Shown piece after piece: positions 8,927-16,816 of a stretch of DNA of 64,000 nucleotides. The position numbers and the translations under genes are program-made. The notes beneath the pieces are model-generated. The model was given only the letters and a program-made list of their open reading frames with translations. It had not been told where the DNA came from and did no database searches. The stretch is from Oceanospirillaceae bacterium. GTDB taxonomy: Bacteria; Pseudomonadota; Gammaproteobacteria; Pseudomonadales; Oceanobacteraceae. Position 1 is the stretch's first letter, and each line of letters starts with the position of its first letter. The DNA lies in NCBI GenBank assembly GCA_002724925.1, contig PBQA01000016.1, positions 372,001-436,000 on the forward strand. Reading direction: 5' to 3'.

Positions 8927-9625
8927 TCAGTGAGCGTGACCATGCCCTTCAATTGCATGACCGTGCTCGTCGTAGAACCCACTGGCACCATGTTCCACAA
9001 AGCCCCAATTGATCATCTTCTTCACAAATGGATTCTCCTCAGAGTCACCGATATCAGCAAAATCTATGAGAGTGTAATCGTCTCTCGAAACCAAACGCTG
9101 CTGAAGCCCAGAATCACCTTGCTCAGTCAACGACCATGCGAGAACCGGATTTTCATAGCTTACAACGATCTGCTGGGCAGGTAGCCAGACAAGCTTTTCT
9201 TTCTGCGCCTCTGATTCCCAAGTTTCTACCAGCTCACAACCGCTGCCCTGCTTGGATACCAGTGTCATGCTGTCACGAACATCCGCAGGTACTGCCAGAG
9301 ATATTTCCTGCCAGACCCGATCCTCATTCCCTCTGAAGTCTTCGGCCTGATATTCAATACCATGCTTTTCAGAATCAACGTAGCGAATCAACTTAAGGCG
9401 GCCTGCAGGGGAGTGATACCAATACTCAACAACGCCGGTTGTCAGATCTTCACGGACAACTTCCCTGCCAGCTCTGTGAATAGCGATCTCTTTAGTATTT
9501 CCTTGTGACGTTACCTGATATTCCAACGAAACTGGAGAAACACAGTCGCTTGCAGTAACTGCAGCTGAGGCCGAAGCGGCTATGGCCGTGAGACTCAAAG
9601 TAATAAGTGTTTTCATAATCTTCAA
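8927..9625 (-). CDS. Exported protein with His-rich C-terminal tail, unknown function
   Basis: 232 residues. The signal peptide is MKIMKTLITLSLTAIAASASA, cleaved before AVTASDC. The mature domain is beta-rich with one Cys pair candidate (DCVSPVS and SGCELVETW). The last 20 residues hold six His with Gly, Glu and Asp (EHGHAIEGHGHAH), which looks like a metal-binding tail. No family is recognised. It lies downstream of two alkaline phosphatase genes but behind a terminator (9645-9666), so it is expressed by read-through or from its own promoter. Help with loading Zn or other metal onto the phosphatases is possible but only inference. A second ATG nine bases inside could be the start. Confidence 0.72.
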   Translation of the reverse strand: MKIMKTLITLSLTAIAASASAAVTASDCVSPVSLEYQVTSQGNTKEIAIHRAGREVVREDLTTGVVEYWYHSPAGRLKLIRYVDSEKHGIEYQAEDFRGNEDRVWQEISLAVPADVRDSMTLVSKQGSGCELVETWESEAQKEKLVWLPAQQIVVSYENPVLAWSLTEQGDSGLQQRLVSRDDYTLIDFADIGDSEENPFVKKMINWGFVEHGASGFYDEHGHAIEGHGHAH

Positions 9626-9644
9626 TCTGTATTTATTTAAACGG

Positions 9645-9666
9645 AAAAAGGGGCCAGTAAGGCCCC
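9645..9666 (-). terminator. Rho-independent terminator of the alkaline phosphatase operon
   Basis: On the minus strand GGGGCC (9666-9661), loop TTACT, GGCCCC (9655-9650), then TTTTT (9649-9645). It lies 18 bp beyond the stop of the gene ending at 9685. Confidence 0.85.
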
Positions 9667-9684
9667 TTGAACTATTGAGCAGTG

Positions 9685-11445
9685 TTAAGGCTGATTTACA
9701 ACAGCATCGGCACGATTAGCCAGATCTCCAGCGAAGTTCATCACGTGGAAAATAATGCTCTGCTCATTCGTACCTGAAACCAGGTGAGCACCAGGTCCTT
9801 TCGCATAGATACCGACATCTTCACCTGAATGCGTTTCTGAACTCATTGGAATCAGAGCTTCCTGGTGGAAGCCTGGAGCAGTTGTGTCGACACCAGACAG
9901 ATCGACACGACCTGTGTTAATGGCAGCACCGTACCCCGCATCCGCATCCGTTTCAGATGGATCAACAGCAACGTGACCGCGACCATTCATATAGTTCAGA
10001 GTGGTATATGGCATGTCATCAGATGCGAGGCTTGGCTCGTCAGCACCAACGGCGACTACTTTACCCAGAATTGGGTTACCACGTTTCGGATAGCCTGCAA
10101 TAGTAAATACATGGCCGTGGTCGGCAGTGACAATAATCAGCGTATCGCGATTACTGGTCAGCTCATCTGCGATAGCCACCGCTTCAGACAGCTCAATCGT
10201 ATCCTGAAGTGCGTTGTAGGCGTTGCCTGCGTGATGAGCGTGGTCAATACGACCCGACTCAACCATCAGGAAAAAGCCTTCTTCGTTATTATCCAGGATT
10301 TTAATGGCTTTCTCGGTCATCTCTGCCAAAGATGGCTCGCCAGCGACGTCGTTTGCACGGTCTGCTTCATACTGCATATGTGACTCGTTGAACAAACCAA
10401 AAAGGTGGGTAGTTAGTTCTGGGTCGATAGAGTCAAAGCCAGCCTGATCATAAACGTAGAAGTCTCCCGGAGCATTGTACTGAGCAGACCATTCATTCGT
10501 CAGGTTACGACCATCAGTACGATCGCCCTCAACTGCACTGACAGCATCCGGGCTGTTAGCCTCGGCCTGTTTTGGCAGGAAGTGACGACGACCACCACCC
10601 ATCACAACTTCGATACCATCGATATCGAGCATAGAATCAGCGTGACGCGCTTCCAGATTTCCCTCAAATTCGACGAGCTGCAAAGCGATGTCGGCGCAAC
10701 CCTCTGCGCCTGTCTCTGGCATATCAGAGTTATCTTCCCAGTTACGGTCAGCAGACTTCGCGTATGTTGCAGCAGGTGTTGCATGCGTAATACGAGCGGT
10801 AGAAATGATCCCGGTCGACATACCTGCAATCTCGGCCAGCTCAAGTGCCGTCGCCAGCTCATTACCTGCAACAGATGAGCAATCACCACGTGCGATATCT
10901 TCGTCTACACCGATGGTACCAACATCCGTTTTTGCACCCGACATCATTGCAGTCATTGTACCTGCGGAGTCTGGAGTCTGAGCGTCGACGTTATAAGTTT
11001 TGGATAAACCACTGAACGGAAAATTACCGAAGCTCAGGCTATTTTCTTCACCCGACATTCCTTTCATCTGTCCTTCCAGAATCCGGGATGCAGTGACGGT
11101 TGAAACACCCATACCATCACCAACGAAAAGAATAATATTTTTCGCTTCGCCAGCCTCTTCGATAATTGTATTCACCGCACTCTGAGTGCTTGCTACTTTC
11201 TGAGACGCCTGAATGTACCAGTCATTGTTTTTGGTATTTGCCAGAACATCGGAAAGTTTAAACGGCAAATCTTCTACCAGACCAGGTGCACCATCTGCAC
11301 CCGGTGCACCATCAACACCATTTGAACCATTCACTCCATTCTGACCGTCGACACCATCACGACCATCATTTCCATCTTCACCGGCACAACCAACAAGCGT
11401 CATTGCTGCGGCAACGATCGCTGTGTGTAATAAATTAAGTTTCAT
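9685..11445 (-). CDS. Alkaline phosphatase (PhoA family), lipoprotein with collagen-like linker
   Basis: 586 residues. A lipoprotein signal (MTLVGC) is followed at once by a Gly-X-Y-like run (GEDGNDGRDG, VDGQNGVNGS, GAPGADGAPG) of about 35 residues, and then a complete PhoA-type domain: VILFVGDGMGVST, PDSAGTMTAMMSG (Ser nucleophile), HATPAATYAKSADR, FFLMVESGRIDHAHHAGNA, TADHGHVFTIAGY, SETHSGEDVGIYAKGPGA. The signal and linker resemble those of the PhoX-like protein at 5160 rather than those of the neighbouring phosphatases. There are two adjacent ATGs at 11448 and 11445; the second sits 6 nt after GGAG, so I prefer it. The gene lies 16 bp downstream of the paralogue at 11462-13048 and is probably co-transcribed. 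Confidence 0.93.
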   Translation of the reverse strand: MKLNLLHTAIVAAAMTLVGCAGEDGNDGRDGVDGQNGVNGSNGVDGAPGADGAPGLVEDLPFKLSDVLANTKNNDWYIQASQKVASTQSAVNTIIEEAGEAKNIILFVGDGMGVSTVTASRILEGQMKGMSGEENSLSFGNFPFSGLSKTYNVDAQTPDSAGTMTAMMSGAKTDVGTIGVDEDIARGDCSSVAGNELATALELAEIAGMSTGIISTARITHATPAATYAKSADRNWEDNSDMPETGAEGCADIALQLVEFEGNLEARHADSMLDIDGIEVVMGGGRRHFLPKQAEANSPDAVSAVEGDRTDGRNLTNEWSAQYNAPGDFYVYDQAGFDSIDPELTTHLFGLFNESHMQYEADRANDVAGEPSLAEMTEKAIKILDNNEEGFFLMVESGRIDHAHHAGNAYNALQDTIELSEAVAIADELTSNRDTLIIVTADHGHVFTIAGYPKRGNPILGKVVAVGADEPSLASDDMPYTTLNYMNGRGHVAVDPSETDADAGYGAAINTGRVDLSGVDTTAPGFHQEALIPMSSETHSGEDVGIYAKGPGAHLVSGTNEQSIIFHVMNFAGDLANRADAVVNQP

Positions 11446-11461
11446 CATTTTCTCCTCAGTC

Positions 11462-13048
11462 TCAGTCAGCCAGCAGATTTAAAGAGCGGCCAATAATCTG
11501 GAAGACCAGATTCTGTTCAACAACGCCCTGCACCAAGTGAGAGCCTGGGCCTGTCGCGTGCAATGTAATATCTTCACCAGCGTGGGTCTCAGAAGACATT
11601 GGAACCAGAGCTTCCTGGTGATAACCCGGCGTTGCTGTATCGATTGCGCTCAGGTCCTGACGACCCGCATTAATTGCTTCGCTATAACCCGCATCCGAAT
11701 CAGTTTCCTGCCCGAGATCCATCATGCCGCGACCATTGGTGTAGCCGAGCGTTGTGTATGGAAGTCCATCAGATGCCAGCGCAGGGGATTCACCACCTAC
11801 CGGTACGACTTTGCCCAGAATCGGGTTACCGCGTTTTGGATAGCCTGCGATAGTGAATACATGGCTGTGGTCAGCAGTAACGAGAATCAAAGTTTCTTCT
11901 GGGTCAGTGCTGTCAACCGCAGCCTGAACAGCGTCAGCGAACGCCAGTGTATCTTCGAGTGCACCGGCGGCATTTCCTGCGTGGTGTGCGTGATCAATAC
12001 GTCCCGACTCAACCATCAGGAAGAATCCTTTGTCGTTGTTATCTAGAATATTGATGGCAGCTTCTGTCATCTCAGCAATTGACGGCTCACCGGCGACATC
12101 GTTCTCGCGGTCTGCTTCGTACTGCATGTGGGATTCATTGAACAAACCAAGAACACGTTCAGTAGACTCAGTATCAAGCGCGTCAAAACCAGACTGATCG
12201 ATTACGTAGGTACCGTTCGGATACGCTTCTTGCCATTCAGAGGTCAGATCACGACCATCAGTACGATCACCTTCCGTTGAGCTGACTGCGTCTGCAGAGT
12301 TGAATGCAGCGTCCTTAGGCAAGAAGTGACGACGTCCGCCGCCCATCGCGACTTCGATACCATCAACATCTACCCCTGGGTAGCGCTCTTCAAGATTGTC
12401 TTCAAAATTGACCAGCTGCGATGCAATATCTTCACAAGCGAACGCTGCAGAAGGCATATCTGAATTATCTTCCCAGTTTCGGTCAGCAGAGTGCGCATAA
12501 GTCGCTGCAGGAGTCGCGTGTGTAATTCGGGCTGTTGATACAACACCGGTAGACAGCCCTTTTATTTCAGCAAGTTCCAACGCAGTTACGACTTCGTTTC
12601 CGGCAACGCTGTAGCAATCACTACGGATGACATCTTCGTCCACACCGATTGTACCGACGTCAGTCTTAACGCCAGAAACCATGGCCGTCATAGTGCCAGC
12701 GGAGTCAGGCGTCTGTGCATCGACGTTGTAGGTTTTAACCAGCGCAGAATATGGGAAGCTTTCAAATGATAGATAGCCTTCCTCTCCATCCTGACCTTCT
12801 TTCTGCCCCTTAAGAATACGGGCAGCAGTCAGTGTAGAAATACCCATGCCGTCGCCAACGAAAAGAATCACATTCTTGGCATTAGCAGAAGGTAGATCCA
12901 TTGAAGATTTAGTCATTACAGAGGATTCTGCATCACTGAACCAGGCATTTTCGGCCTGATGGGCAGGCACTGCGGGCGCCGCCTGGGCTACTGAGCTGAC
13001 TGCGGAAGCAGCAATTACAGCAGCGAGTAATTTCATTTTAGTGGTCAT
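11462..13048 (-). CDS. Alkaline phosphatase (PhoA family), secreted
   Basis: 528 residues with an ordinary Sec signal (KLLAAVIAASAVSSVAQA, then APAVPAHQ) and no lipobox, so it should be soluble in the periplasm or secreted. All PhoA-family motifs are present: VILFVGDGMGIST, PDSAGTMTAMVSG, HATPAATYAHSADR, GGGRRHFLPKD, FFLMVESGRIDHAHHAGNA, TADHSHVFTIAGY, SETHAGEDITLHATGPGS. It is first in a two-gene minus-strand operon with the lipoprotein paralogue. The start at 13048 follows an AGGTGAG; a Met four residues inside is less likely. Upstream lies a 308-bp non-coding stretch with a weak PHO-box-like site (13119-13136). A gspD-gspC-gspN type II secretion cluster elsewhere in the window could export it, which is inference. 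Confidence 0.93.
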   Translation of the reverse strand: MTTKMKLLAAVIAASAVSSVAQAAPAVPAHQAENAWFSDAESSVMTKSSMDLPSANAKNVILFVGDGMGISTLTAARILKGQKEGQDGEEGYLSFESFPYSALVKTYNVDAQTPDSAGTMTAMVSGVKTDVGTIGVDEDVIRSDCYSVAGNEVVTALELAEIKGLSTGVVSTARITHATPAATYAHSADRNWEDNSDMPSAAFACEDIASQLVNFEDNLEERYPGVDVDGIEVAMGGGRRHFLPKDAAFNSADAVSSTEGDRTDGRDLTSEWQEAYPNGTYVIDQSGFDALDTESTERVLGLFNESHMQYEADRENDVAGEPSIAEMTEAAINILDNNDKGFFLMVESGRIDHAHHAGNAAGALEDTLAFADAVQAAVDSTDPEETLILVTADHSHVFTIAGYPKRGNPILGKVVPVGGESPALASDGLPYTTLGYTNGRGMMDLGQETDSDAGYSEAINAGRQDLSAIDTATPGYHQEALVPMSSETHAGEDITLHATGPGSHLVQGVVEQNLVFQIIGRSLNLLAD

Positions 13049-13356
13049 AACTCACCTGTTCTCAAGTTCAAATCGGACTATCCGAAAATTAAAAGCGAGG
13101 TGAGCTTAGGAAGCGTAAATGACGATTTTCTTACGAATAAAAGTTATTCACGACAATTTATGTTATATCATAACCAACAACATATCAGATAAAGACTACA
13201 GATTTCTTACGTATTTACTAATTGTGCTACAACCAGTTTTTCTTCGACCAGGCCAGAGTTTACGGGGGCCTCAGCACATCCCCTGATGCAACCAAACGAT
13301 TCTTGACGTTATACAACCCGGCAAAAACAACAATCAGGACAATTACCAGAAATTAG
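13049..13356. other. Non-coding region upstream of the alkaline phosphatase operon
   Basis: 308 AT-rich bases between the motB-like stop (13357) and the phosphatase start (13048), both on the minus strand. It should carry the phosphatase promoter and the end of the motor operon transcript. I see no convincing intrinsic terminator for motB and no gene. The only candidate operator is the PHO-box-like pair at 13119-13136. Confidence 0.6.
13119..13136 (-). promoter_or_regulatory. Possible PHO-box-like direct repeat
   Basis: On the minus strand TCGTAAG (13136-13130), four Ts' complement AAAA, then TCGTCAT (13125-13119), a 7-4-7 arrangement like the PhoB site CTGTCAT-N4-CTGTCAT. The second heptamer matches 5 of 7 positions and the first only 3 of 7. 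It lies about 70 bp upstream of the phosphatase start at 13048. This is weak evidence. Confidence 0.25.
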
Positions 13357-14031
13357 TCAGTACCGCCGTATAGAGACTACAACACGACGGTTGGCCTTTC
13401 GCTGCTCGTTCAGTGGCAGGTCATCCAGCCCCTCCTTTGGGCGGCTGTCAGCATATCCGGATGCTTTCAGTCGCTCTTTCTCGATGCCACTTTCAAGCAG
13501 GTACTTCACAACACCGGTTGCACGGGCTGACGATAATTCCCAATTAGAGGGAAACTGCTCATTCGAGATAGGCAAATCGTCGGTGTGCCCTTCGACTTCG
13601 ATCATGTGTGAACCATGGCTGACATCACGAATAACGCGACTCAGCTCCTGCAGCAGTGGTGTTGCCGCAGGCTTTAATGATGCAGCGCCAGAGTCATATA
13701 ACGCAACATTCGCAAATTCTACCTGTACCCCACGAGGATCAAGCGTGACCGACACCTGATCCTGCAGACCGTTCTGCTCAATATAGTCATCAATACCCTG
13801 GCGAATGTCGGTAAAGGGAGTCGTGGTGGTTTCTGATGAGATAACTTCAGCTAACCCTTCCTTTAACGATTCAATCTTTCCTTCATTGAGATCGGATACC
13901 GCGAGAATCATGACGAAAAAAGCCAACAAGAGCGTAATTGCATCCGAGTAGGTCACCAACCAGGAACTGGATGAATCGTCAAAGTTAGGGCGGCGCCGGC
14001 GCAACCCCCGCTGGCGGCTGGCGTGACTCAT
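13357..14031 (-). CDS. MotB-like stator subunit (OmpA C-terminal domain)
   Basis: 224 residues. A basic cytoplasmic N-terminus (residues 1-16) is followed by one membrane segment with the motif WLVTYSDAITLLLAFFVM, in which Asp30 matches the ion-binding Asp of MotB/PomB. A short plug/linker and an OmpA/MotB peptidoglycan-binding domain follow (about residues 85-220; IEVEGHTDDLPI, WELSSARATGVVKYLL, GYADSRPKEG, NRRVVVSIRRY). It should anchor a stator to the cell wall and conduct ions with the MotA-like partner. Its start overlaps the stop of the MotA-like gene (TAATG), so the two are translationally coupled. It is last gene of the FliF-FliG operon. At 224 residues it is shorter than most flagellar MotBs. 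Confidence 0.9.
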   Translation of the reverse strand: MSHASRQRGLRRRRPNFDDSSSSWLVTYSDAITLLLAFFVMILAVSDLNEGKIESLKEGLAEVISSETTTTPFTDIRQGIDDYIEQNGLQDQVSVTLDPRGVQVEFANVALYDSGAASLKPAATPLLQELSRVIRDVSHGSHMIEVEGHTDDLPISNEQFPSNWELSSARATGVVKYLLESGIEKERLKASGYADSRPKEGLDDLPLNEQRKANRRVVVSIRRY

Positions 14032-14834
14032 TACAACTCTCCCGAGAGTGCCTGATCACGCACGGAAGGTTTGATAAAGGCGTTCAGGCGATCCTGCATA
14101 TAGAGCGCAGTCCGCTTTTCACTCAGCAAGACAAAACCCTCAGAGATCAACTGATGGCGGAAATACATGGTTTCCTGCTTTTCAGTGACCTGATTCGCTG
14201 CAGGCTTAAAGAATAAATTCGACAGCAGCACACCGTACAGGGTCGTAATCAGCGCCAGCGCTAATCCCTTGCCCAGCCCCGCCATATCGCCGTTCAGGTT
14301 ATCAAGCATGATAATCAGACCGACAATCGTACCGACCATACCAAAACCCGGTGAGTAAACGGCCATCGTGTTGAGCACTTTGCCTTCCAGAGTTTGGCGC
14401 TGCCAGGTGGCATCCATCTGATCAGTGAGCATGGTCCGGATATCATGGTTCGCGTATCCGGCGCCCATCAGATCAATGCCCGCACGAATAAACTCGTCGT
14501 TATTTTCCTGCTTCGTCAGTGATTGTTCGAGCGCAACAATGCCCCCCTGACGGTAGATACTGCTCCACTCAACAAATCGTCTCGTTACTTGCTTCAGGTG
14601 CTTCTGCGACGTCGGTGGGTGAAAGAAGGTATGGAGCATACTGCGCATCGCATGCAGCACATCGGCCGTCGAATAACTTATCAGCGCGGCCGCCATCGTG
14701 CTACCAAACACAAGTCCAAAACTCGACAGACTAATGAAGATAACGTGATTATCAGTGGCACTGGCAACAGCAAAAGCCAGCAGGCCGATACCTGCGCAGA
14801 AACCAATGAGCGTACTGAATGAAAATCGAAACAC
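14031..14834 (-). CDS. MotA-like stator subunit
   Basis: 267 residues with four membrane segments (about 7-25, 31-53, 160-178, 188-208) and a large cytoplasmic loop, as in MotA/PomA. Family marks include the loop motif YRQGGIVALE, where Arg95 and Glu103 have the same spacing as E. coli MotA Arg90/Glu98 that face FliG, and the two membrane-edge prolines in VYSPGFGMVGT (Pro162) and FFKPAANQ (Pro211). It should form the ring of a 5:2 ion-driven stator with the MotB-like protein encoded directly downstream. Retention of the FliG-facing charges fits the FliG-like protein encoded just upstream. It starts 48 bp after the stop that ends the FliG-like reading frame. Confidence 0.9.
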   Translation of the reverse strand: MFRFSFSTLIGFCAGIGLLAFAVASATDNHVIFISLSSFGLVFGSTMAAALISYSTADVLHAMRSMLHTFFHPPTSQKHLKQVTRRFVEWSSIYRQGGIVALEQSLTKQENNDEFIRAGIDLMGAGYANHDIRTMLTDQMDATWQRQTLEGKVLNTMAVYSPGFGMVGTIVGLIIMLDNLNGDMAGLGKGLALALITTLYGVLLSNLFFKPAANQVTEKQETMYFRHQLISEGFVLLSEKRTALYMQDRLNAFIKPSVRDQALSGEL

Positions 14835-14882
14835 TGACGTTGCCCCTGTTGTTGTCTCTTGATCTGCAGATTTCTGAATCGA

Positions 14883-15143
14883 TTACTGTGCTGGTTTCAC
14901 ATCCGCTAGCTCATCCATAGAGAAACGGCCTTCACGAATGATTTCCCGCATCTTCTGAACCACCTGTCGACGCGCTGACTCGACTTGTTCCTGTGCAGTG
15001 TCAGACTCAGATACTTTCAATTCATTAATAATCCCCGCCCGTAACTTTGCTGGCAGCGCAGCCAGTACGTGGCGCTTAAATTCAATGGATGTATTACATA
15101 ATGACGCGGTCAGGACTCCGGCATCGATAGAGCGCAGCTCATT
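14883..15143 (-). pseudogene. FliG C-terminal (torque-helix) domain, severed by an in-frame amber codon
   Basis: Directly after the TAG at 15146-15144 the same reading frame continues for 86 codons to TAA at 14885-14883. The translation, NELRSIDAGVLTASLC.., ALPAKLRAGIINEL, VESARRQVVQKMREIIREGR, aligns residue by residue with the end of FliG (E. coli DDRSIQRLLQEVD, then NMSQRAADILRDDL, then VENEQKAILLIVRRL). The TAG falls exactly where FliG has Gln, one C-to-T change from CAG. This segment holds the helix that contacts MotA in FliG; Lys replaces E. coli Arg281 and Asn-Glu replaces Asp288-Asp289. No ATG, GTG or TTG near its start would allow re-initiation in this frame. It is recently broken, read through by suppression, or a base-call error. 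Confidence 0.85.
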
Positions 15144-16802
15144 CTAAATAATGCGATCAGGTGTGCGCGACAGGTCGGCGTATGTGAAGTACACCTGACG
15201 CAGCCTGTAATAGGTTTCCGGCTTTTCTGACTTCAGTGTTTTGAGCATGCGTGTCTCTTCACTGGTCGTCATACGATCCAGCATACCGATAAGAACAGAC
15301 AGGCCATCGGCAGTGATATTCTCGAATGAAGGAACAGTGAGAGAGGCTTTAGCCAAGCGGTCGGCAACATCTTTAAATGCCGACACAGGTAAGCTTTCAA
15401 ACTGACCAAGCTCAAAGGCAATGGCAGCGAGCTCGCGCTCATCGAGGCGTAAAATAATATCGGCGGAGCGCTGCGCAGGTAGCTGTGACATCACCAGCGC
15501 TTTGATGCGGATATCTTCATCCTTAATGAGATACAGAACCTGCGAGTCATTCAGTTTATTCAGAAAAGCAAACGGCTGGGTATTTGACGCATCATCCTGC
15601 TGACGCTCAAGCCGCTGAGAAAACTGTTCCATGCCTTCAGAGAGTTGCTCTTCACTCCACTCTCCTTCTTGAAGCAACTCATCAATCTGCTTCCAGTTCG
15701 CTGGCGTTAAATGAGGCGCTAAACTGGCAAACAGACTCTTACCCATGGTCGCCGACAAAGAAGCGACCTCGAACGCCTGAGCACTGCCAAGCGCCTGAGA
15801 CACCGCCTGCTGAAAGCGATGTGGCTGAGACAGGCCCTGGCTGACCAGGCGCTGGCGAGATTCGTTAATCCGGTATCTGAGTGCCGCGGTTTCGCCCTCT
15901 GACTGACGCGCTACGGAATGTTGGCTTGCAGATTCGTTTCCACTGGCTCCATTTATCGGTGCTGTGGACACAGGCTGATTAAGCCGACGCCACAATGCCG
16001 CAAACGCCAGTACCAACAACAAGCCGATAACCAGCAAGGTCGCCAGCCAGATCCAGGGGTTGTAAGACTCCCAGAATGTGAGGGGTGTTTCTTCTTTCTT
16101 CAGGTGACTGAACGCTGTTTTGACGATATTTAATGTATCGCCACGTAGTTCATTAATCTGAGCTTTACGTGTCACCAGGTTTTTAAGAAATTCTATCTGT
16201 TCATCTTTCAGTGCATTGTCGACGACCAGCGTAATTTCAAGCTTCTTGATAATATTGCGATAGCCAATCGTCTTTTCTGAAGGCTTGCCACCGCCAGACT
16301 GGCTCTGACTTTGCTGTGCTACATTCTTCAACTTGTCAGCGTAAGTAATGATCTCCTGACGCTCTTTCTCAAGTTGTTGCAGCTGACTACGAAGCGCCCT
16401 TAACTTTTCATTATTTTCTTTAAGCAGCGGCATTTCGCTGACGGGTAAGCCCGGTAGTTCTTCAAGCTCATCCATGCCAGTTGCATCAATATCCGGAAGA
16501 GAAAGAGTACCACTTACCCGAGGCTCAGCAGGCAATTGTGGTGCAGCTGATTGCTGCTGGCCTTCAGAGTTCTCGCGAACAACAGTGCGTGCGCGTTCAA
16601 TGACAGCATCGACCTGAATAATAAACCGGTTATTACCAAGATAAGATTCAATATCCTGACGAAGACGCGCTTCCAGATCACTTCGGAAACGTGCTTCTTC
16701 TACCTCGTCCTTCTTAACCGGAACCTCAAAGGTGTCCTGAGCGATAACGGGCAGTGCTGCAAACAGTGCGATAGTTACCAGCCATGTCATTAGTTCTTTC
16801 AT
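15144..16802 (-). CDS. FliF-FliG fusion membrane protein (ends at an amber codon inside the FliG C-terminal domain)
   Basis: 552 residues to the TAG. Order: Sec signal (MKELMTWLVTIALFAALPVIA); a FliF-like ring-building region in two parts (about 48-75, DIESYLGNNRFIIQVDAVIE; about 178-231, IIKKLEITLVVD and the FliF signature RGDTLNIVKTAF) around a Pro-rich, coiled-coil insert (about 80-175); WESYNPW plus one membrane segment (about 249-270); a linker; a helical FliG-N-like stretch (about 325-400); and the FliG middle domain (about 410-475, PFAFLNKLNDSQVLYLIKDE), in which the usual EHPQ motif is replaced. The FliG C-domain begins (VYFTYADLSRTPDRII) and is cut. FliF makes the MS ring and FliG the rotor of flagella; here they are one natural protein in a stator operon. 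ATG 16802 (AAGGGG upstream) is chosen; ATG 16820, overlapping the previous stop, is possible. Confidence 0.85.
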   Translation of the reverse strand: MKELMTWLVTIALFAALPVIAQDTFEVPVKKDEVEEARFRSDLEARLRQDIESYLGNNRFIIQVDAVIERARTVVRENSEGQQQSAAPQLPAEPRVSGTLSLPDIDATGMDELEELPGLPVSEMPLLKENNEKLRALRSQLQQLEKERQEIITYADKLKNVAQQSQSQSGGGKPSEKTIGYRNIIKKLEITLVVDNALKDEQIEFLKNLVTRKAQINELRGDTLNIVKTAFSHLKKEETPLTFWESYNPWIWLATLLVIGLLLVLAFAALWRRLNQPVSTAPINGASGNESASQHSVARQSEGETAALRYRINESRQRLVSQGLSQPHRFQQAVSQALGSAQAFEVASLSATMGKSLFASLAPHLTPANWKQIDELLQEGEWSEEQLSEGMEQFSQRLERQQDDASNTQPFAFLNKLNDSQVLYLIKDEDIRIKALVMSQLPAQRSADIILRLDERELAAIAFELGQFESLPVSAFKDVADRLAKASLTVPSFENITADGLSVLIGMLDRMTTSEETRMLKTLKSEKPETYYRLRQVYFTYADLSRTPDRII

Positions 16803-16816
16803 CGTCACAGCCCCTT

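Noticed and set aside
13357-14834. ExbB/ExbD or TolQ/TolR pair, or a Zorya-type defence stator
   Set aside because: The second protein has a full OmpA peptidoglycan-binding domain and the first has MotA-type loop charges and prolines, and the neighbours encode FliF/FliG-like domains; no ZorC/ZorD-like nuclease or helicase is nearby.
14883-15143. Independent small gene between the FliG-like and MotA-like genes
   Set aside because: No start codon near its beginning in the right frame, and it aligns as the direct continuation of FliG across the TAG.
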